Shown: positions 6,225 through 6,856 of the stretch, piece by piece
Layout of the letters: each line of letters starts with the position of its first letter
Position numbering within the stretch: position 1 is the stretch's first letter
Assembly (NCBI GenBank): GCA_017420455.1
Contig: JAFOJB010000538.1
Span: 1 to 6,856, forward strand
Source: Blautia sp.
GTDB lineage: Bacteria > Bacillota > Clostridia > Lachnospirales > Lachnospiraceae
Direction of reading: 5' to 3'
DNA length: 6,856 nucleotides
Position numbers and translations under genes: made by a program
The notes under the pieces: generated by a model
What the model saw: only the letters and a program-made list of their open reading frames with translations
Told to the model about the DNA's origin: nothing
Database searches by the model: none

Positions 6225-6251
6225 GATAAAGGCATAATAACTGCCTTTATC
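6225..6251. repeat. Perfect inverted repeat after the LUD gene
   Basis: GATAAAGGCA (6225-6234) and TGCCTTTATC (6242-6251) form a perfect 10-bp stem with a 7-base loop. It lies 92 bases past the LUD stop. No T-run follows on either strand, although the A/T-rich outer stem resembles the paired A- and U-tracts of some terminators. It may slow or end the operon transcript, or bind a protein; the sequence does not decide between these. Confidence 0.6.
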
Positions 6252-6256
6252 AGATG

Positions 6257-6312
6257 AAAAAAGAAAACAGGTTCCCACTGCCGGCCGGAAATGGACGGGA
6301 ACGGAACCTGTT
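6257..6312 (-). terminator. Intrinsic terminator for a minus-strand gene, possibly bidirectional
   Basis: AACAGGTTCC (6266-6275) and GGAACCTGTT (6303-6312) form a perfect 10-bp stem. Read on the minus strand the stem runs straight into TTCTTTTTT (6265-6257), a good U-tract. On the plus strand only TTCTTT-like sequence follows, so it may also end the LUD operon, less efficiently. A competing inner pairing GTTCCC/GGGAAC (6271-6276, 6297-6302) exists. On the minus strand the stem begins 11 bases after the stop codon of the remnant frame at 6324-6488, which is what a genuine gene end looks like. Confidence 0.8.
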
Positions 6313-6323
6313 CTTTATGAATA

Positions 6324-6488
6324 TCAGTTCTCCGTGGAAAGCATGGAAGCCAGCCATAGAAAGATGCCGGTATAGATCCATGTCCGTGTATCGACGGCTG
6401 ACAACAGCGCAGTCAGAGCCAGAAGCAGACAGGCAAAATCAAAAGGATTTTCCGGGCAAATCCAGATGGAGAAAGGAATTACGATGAG
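6324..6488 (-). pseudogene. C-terminal remnant of a small membrane protein, start lost
   Basis: The minus strand has 54 open codons ending at a TGA (6324-6326). The peptide reads as a real membrane-protein tail: CPENPFDFACLLLALTALLS, then AVDTRTWIYTG and IFLWLASMLSTEN. That is two hydrophobic helices joined by a short polar loop. The stop codon is followed 11 bases later by an intrinsic terminator in the same direction. Upstream the frame is closed by a TAA (6489-6491) just inside the YunG-family gene, with no ATG, GTG or TTG and no ribosome site where a start would be needed, and the other minus frames there read as shadows of that gene. I infer a decapitated gene whose 5' part was replaced by the sequence now encoding the YunG-family protein. 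Chance is possible but unlikely given the composition and the terminator. Family not recognised. The first few codons overlap the YunG ribosome site and may not belong to it. Confidence 0.55.
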
Positions 6489-6856
6489 TTATGCGTTTTA
6501 TGGTTGGGAGCATGCGGATGTTCCGGCCGTTACAGATGAGTTTAAAGGAATCCGTAATCCCCGGGAATTGTATGACGCGCTTTCCGGCATCTGGTGCGCC
6601 TTCACCTGCGCGCCCAGAATGCGCAGGAACTGGAACGAGGACGACAGAACGCTGGGACAGTGTTCCATCACCGCGTTCCTGGCGCAGGATATTTTCGGGG
6701 GAAAGGTTTTCGGAGTAAAGACAGAGAATGGCAATATCCATTGCTACAACGTGGTGGGCGGCTGCGTTTTCGATCTGACCAGCGAGCAGTTTCCGGATAC
6801 GCAGCTGTGCTATGAGGGAAATCCGGAACAGTTCCGGGAAAAGCATTTTGAAAAGA
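6484..6856 (+). CDS. YunG-family protein, 5' part (cut by the right edge)
   Basis: The frame starts at an ATG preceded by GAAAGGA (6471-6477) at six bases, and it is open to the window end, giving 124 residues without a stop. It resembles the YunG family of Firmicutes, whose function is unknown. Landmarks are LYDALSGIWCAFTCAPRMR (29-47), TLGQCSITAFLAQDIFGG (56-73), NIHCYNVVGG (84-93) and FDLTSEQF (96-103). C60, H86 and D97 appear in the order of a papain/transglutaminase-like Cys-His-Asp triad; that reading is mine, inferred from order and spacing. No signal peptide is seen. No clear promoter was found in 6313-6483. The gene runs toward the right and its C-terminus is missing only because the window ends. 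Its first five bases overlap the far end of the minus-strand remnant frame. Confidence 0.82.
   Translation, partial: MSYAFYGWEHADVPAVTDEFKGIRNPRELYDALSGIWCAFTCAPRMRRNWNEDDRTLGQCSITAFLAQDIFGGKVFGVKTENGNIHCYNVVGGCVFDLTSEQFPDTQLCYEGNPEQFREKHFEK

Larger units (their letters stand above)
6134..6483. other. Intergenic region after the LUD operon
   Basis: These 350 bases contain no intact gene. They hold a short GC-rich dyad (CGCCAG/CTGGCG, about 6168-6202), the AT-rich inverted repeat at 6225-6251, the terminator at 6257-6312 and the minus-strand membrane-protein remnant described above. A plus-strand frame from 6254 to 6487 is the antisense shadow of that remnant and crosses the terminator. Confidence 0.6.

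Noticed and set aside
6254..6487. 77-codon plus-strand frame before the YunG-family gene
   Set aside because: It runs through the terminator stem and is antisense to the membrane-protein remnant. Its product is basic and shows no fold-like pattern.
6439..6846. 135-codon minus-strand frame opposite the YunG-family gene
   Set aside because: The plus strand carries the YunG-family motifs and ribosome site; this is its shadow and does not join in frame to the membrane-protein remnant.

Overview
The window most resembles the chromosome of a low-to-mid GC Firmicute of the Clostridia, probably Lachnospiraceae. This rests on family content (a LytS-type 5TM sensor fused to a SpoIIE-like phosphatase, a stand-alone LUD-domain protein with a C-terminal cysteine cluster, a LacX-type mutarotase, a YunG-family protein), on AGGAGG-like ribosome sites and on sigma-A-type promoters. 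The taxon is inferred; nothing in the window names a species. No rRNA, tRNA, CRISPR array, transposase or phage gene is visible.

Layout. Bases 1-84 hold a strong leftward promoter for a gene beyond the left edge. Two genes follow on the minus strand: a large membrane PP2C/SpoIIE-type phosphatase with an extracytoplasmic sensor (1461-3914) and, downstream of it, a membrane-anchored CapA-family protein (85-1320). The phosphatase has a clear promoter at 3949-3977, which shows that translation starts at 3914 and not at the longest open-frame ATG at 3977. Bases 3978-4328 carry no convincing gene. They hold tandem 11-bp-period direct repeats, a 73-nt near-perfect hairpin, an extended -10 promoter pointing right, and a small hairpin.

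A compact rightward operon follows: a 70-aa CxxC protein (4329-4541), a LacX-like aldose 1-epimerase family protein (4560-5441) and a LUD-domain protein (5483-6133), with gaps of 18 and 41 bases. Bases 6134-6483 hold two hairpins and the end of a minus-strand membrane-protein frame that has its own terminator but no start codon, so it looks like a decapitated gene. Next is the 5' part of a YunG-family gene (6484 to the right edge), which is cut by the window.

How they may work together. The phosphatase/CapA pair reads as an envelope-sensing module: an extracellular sensor controls a cytoplasmic serine/threonine phosphatase, next to a surface metallophosphatase-like protein. The rightward operon looks metabolic (sugar anomer handling and a LUD protein of unknown substrate). 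I see no clearly new defence or mobile system. The least explained items are the 73-nt hairpin with its CTGTTCAG repeats and the minus-strand gene remnant.
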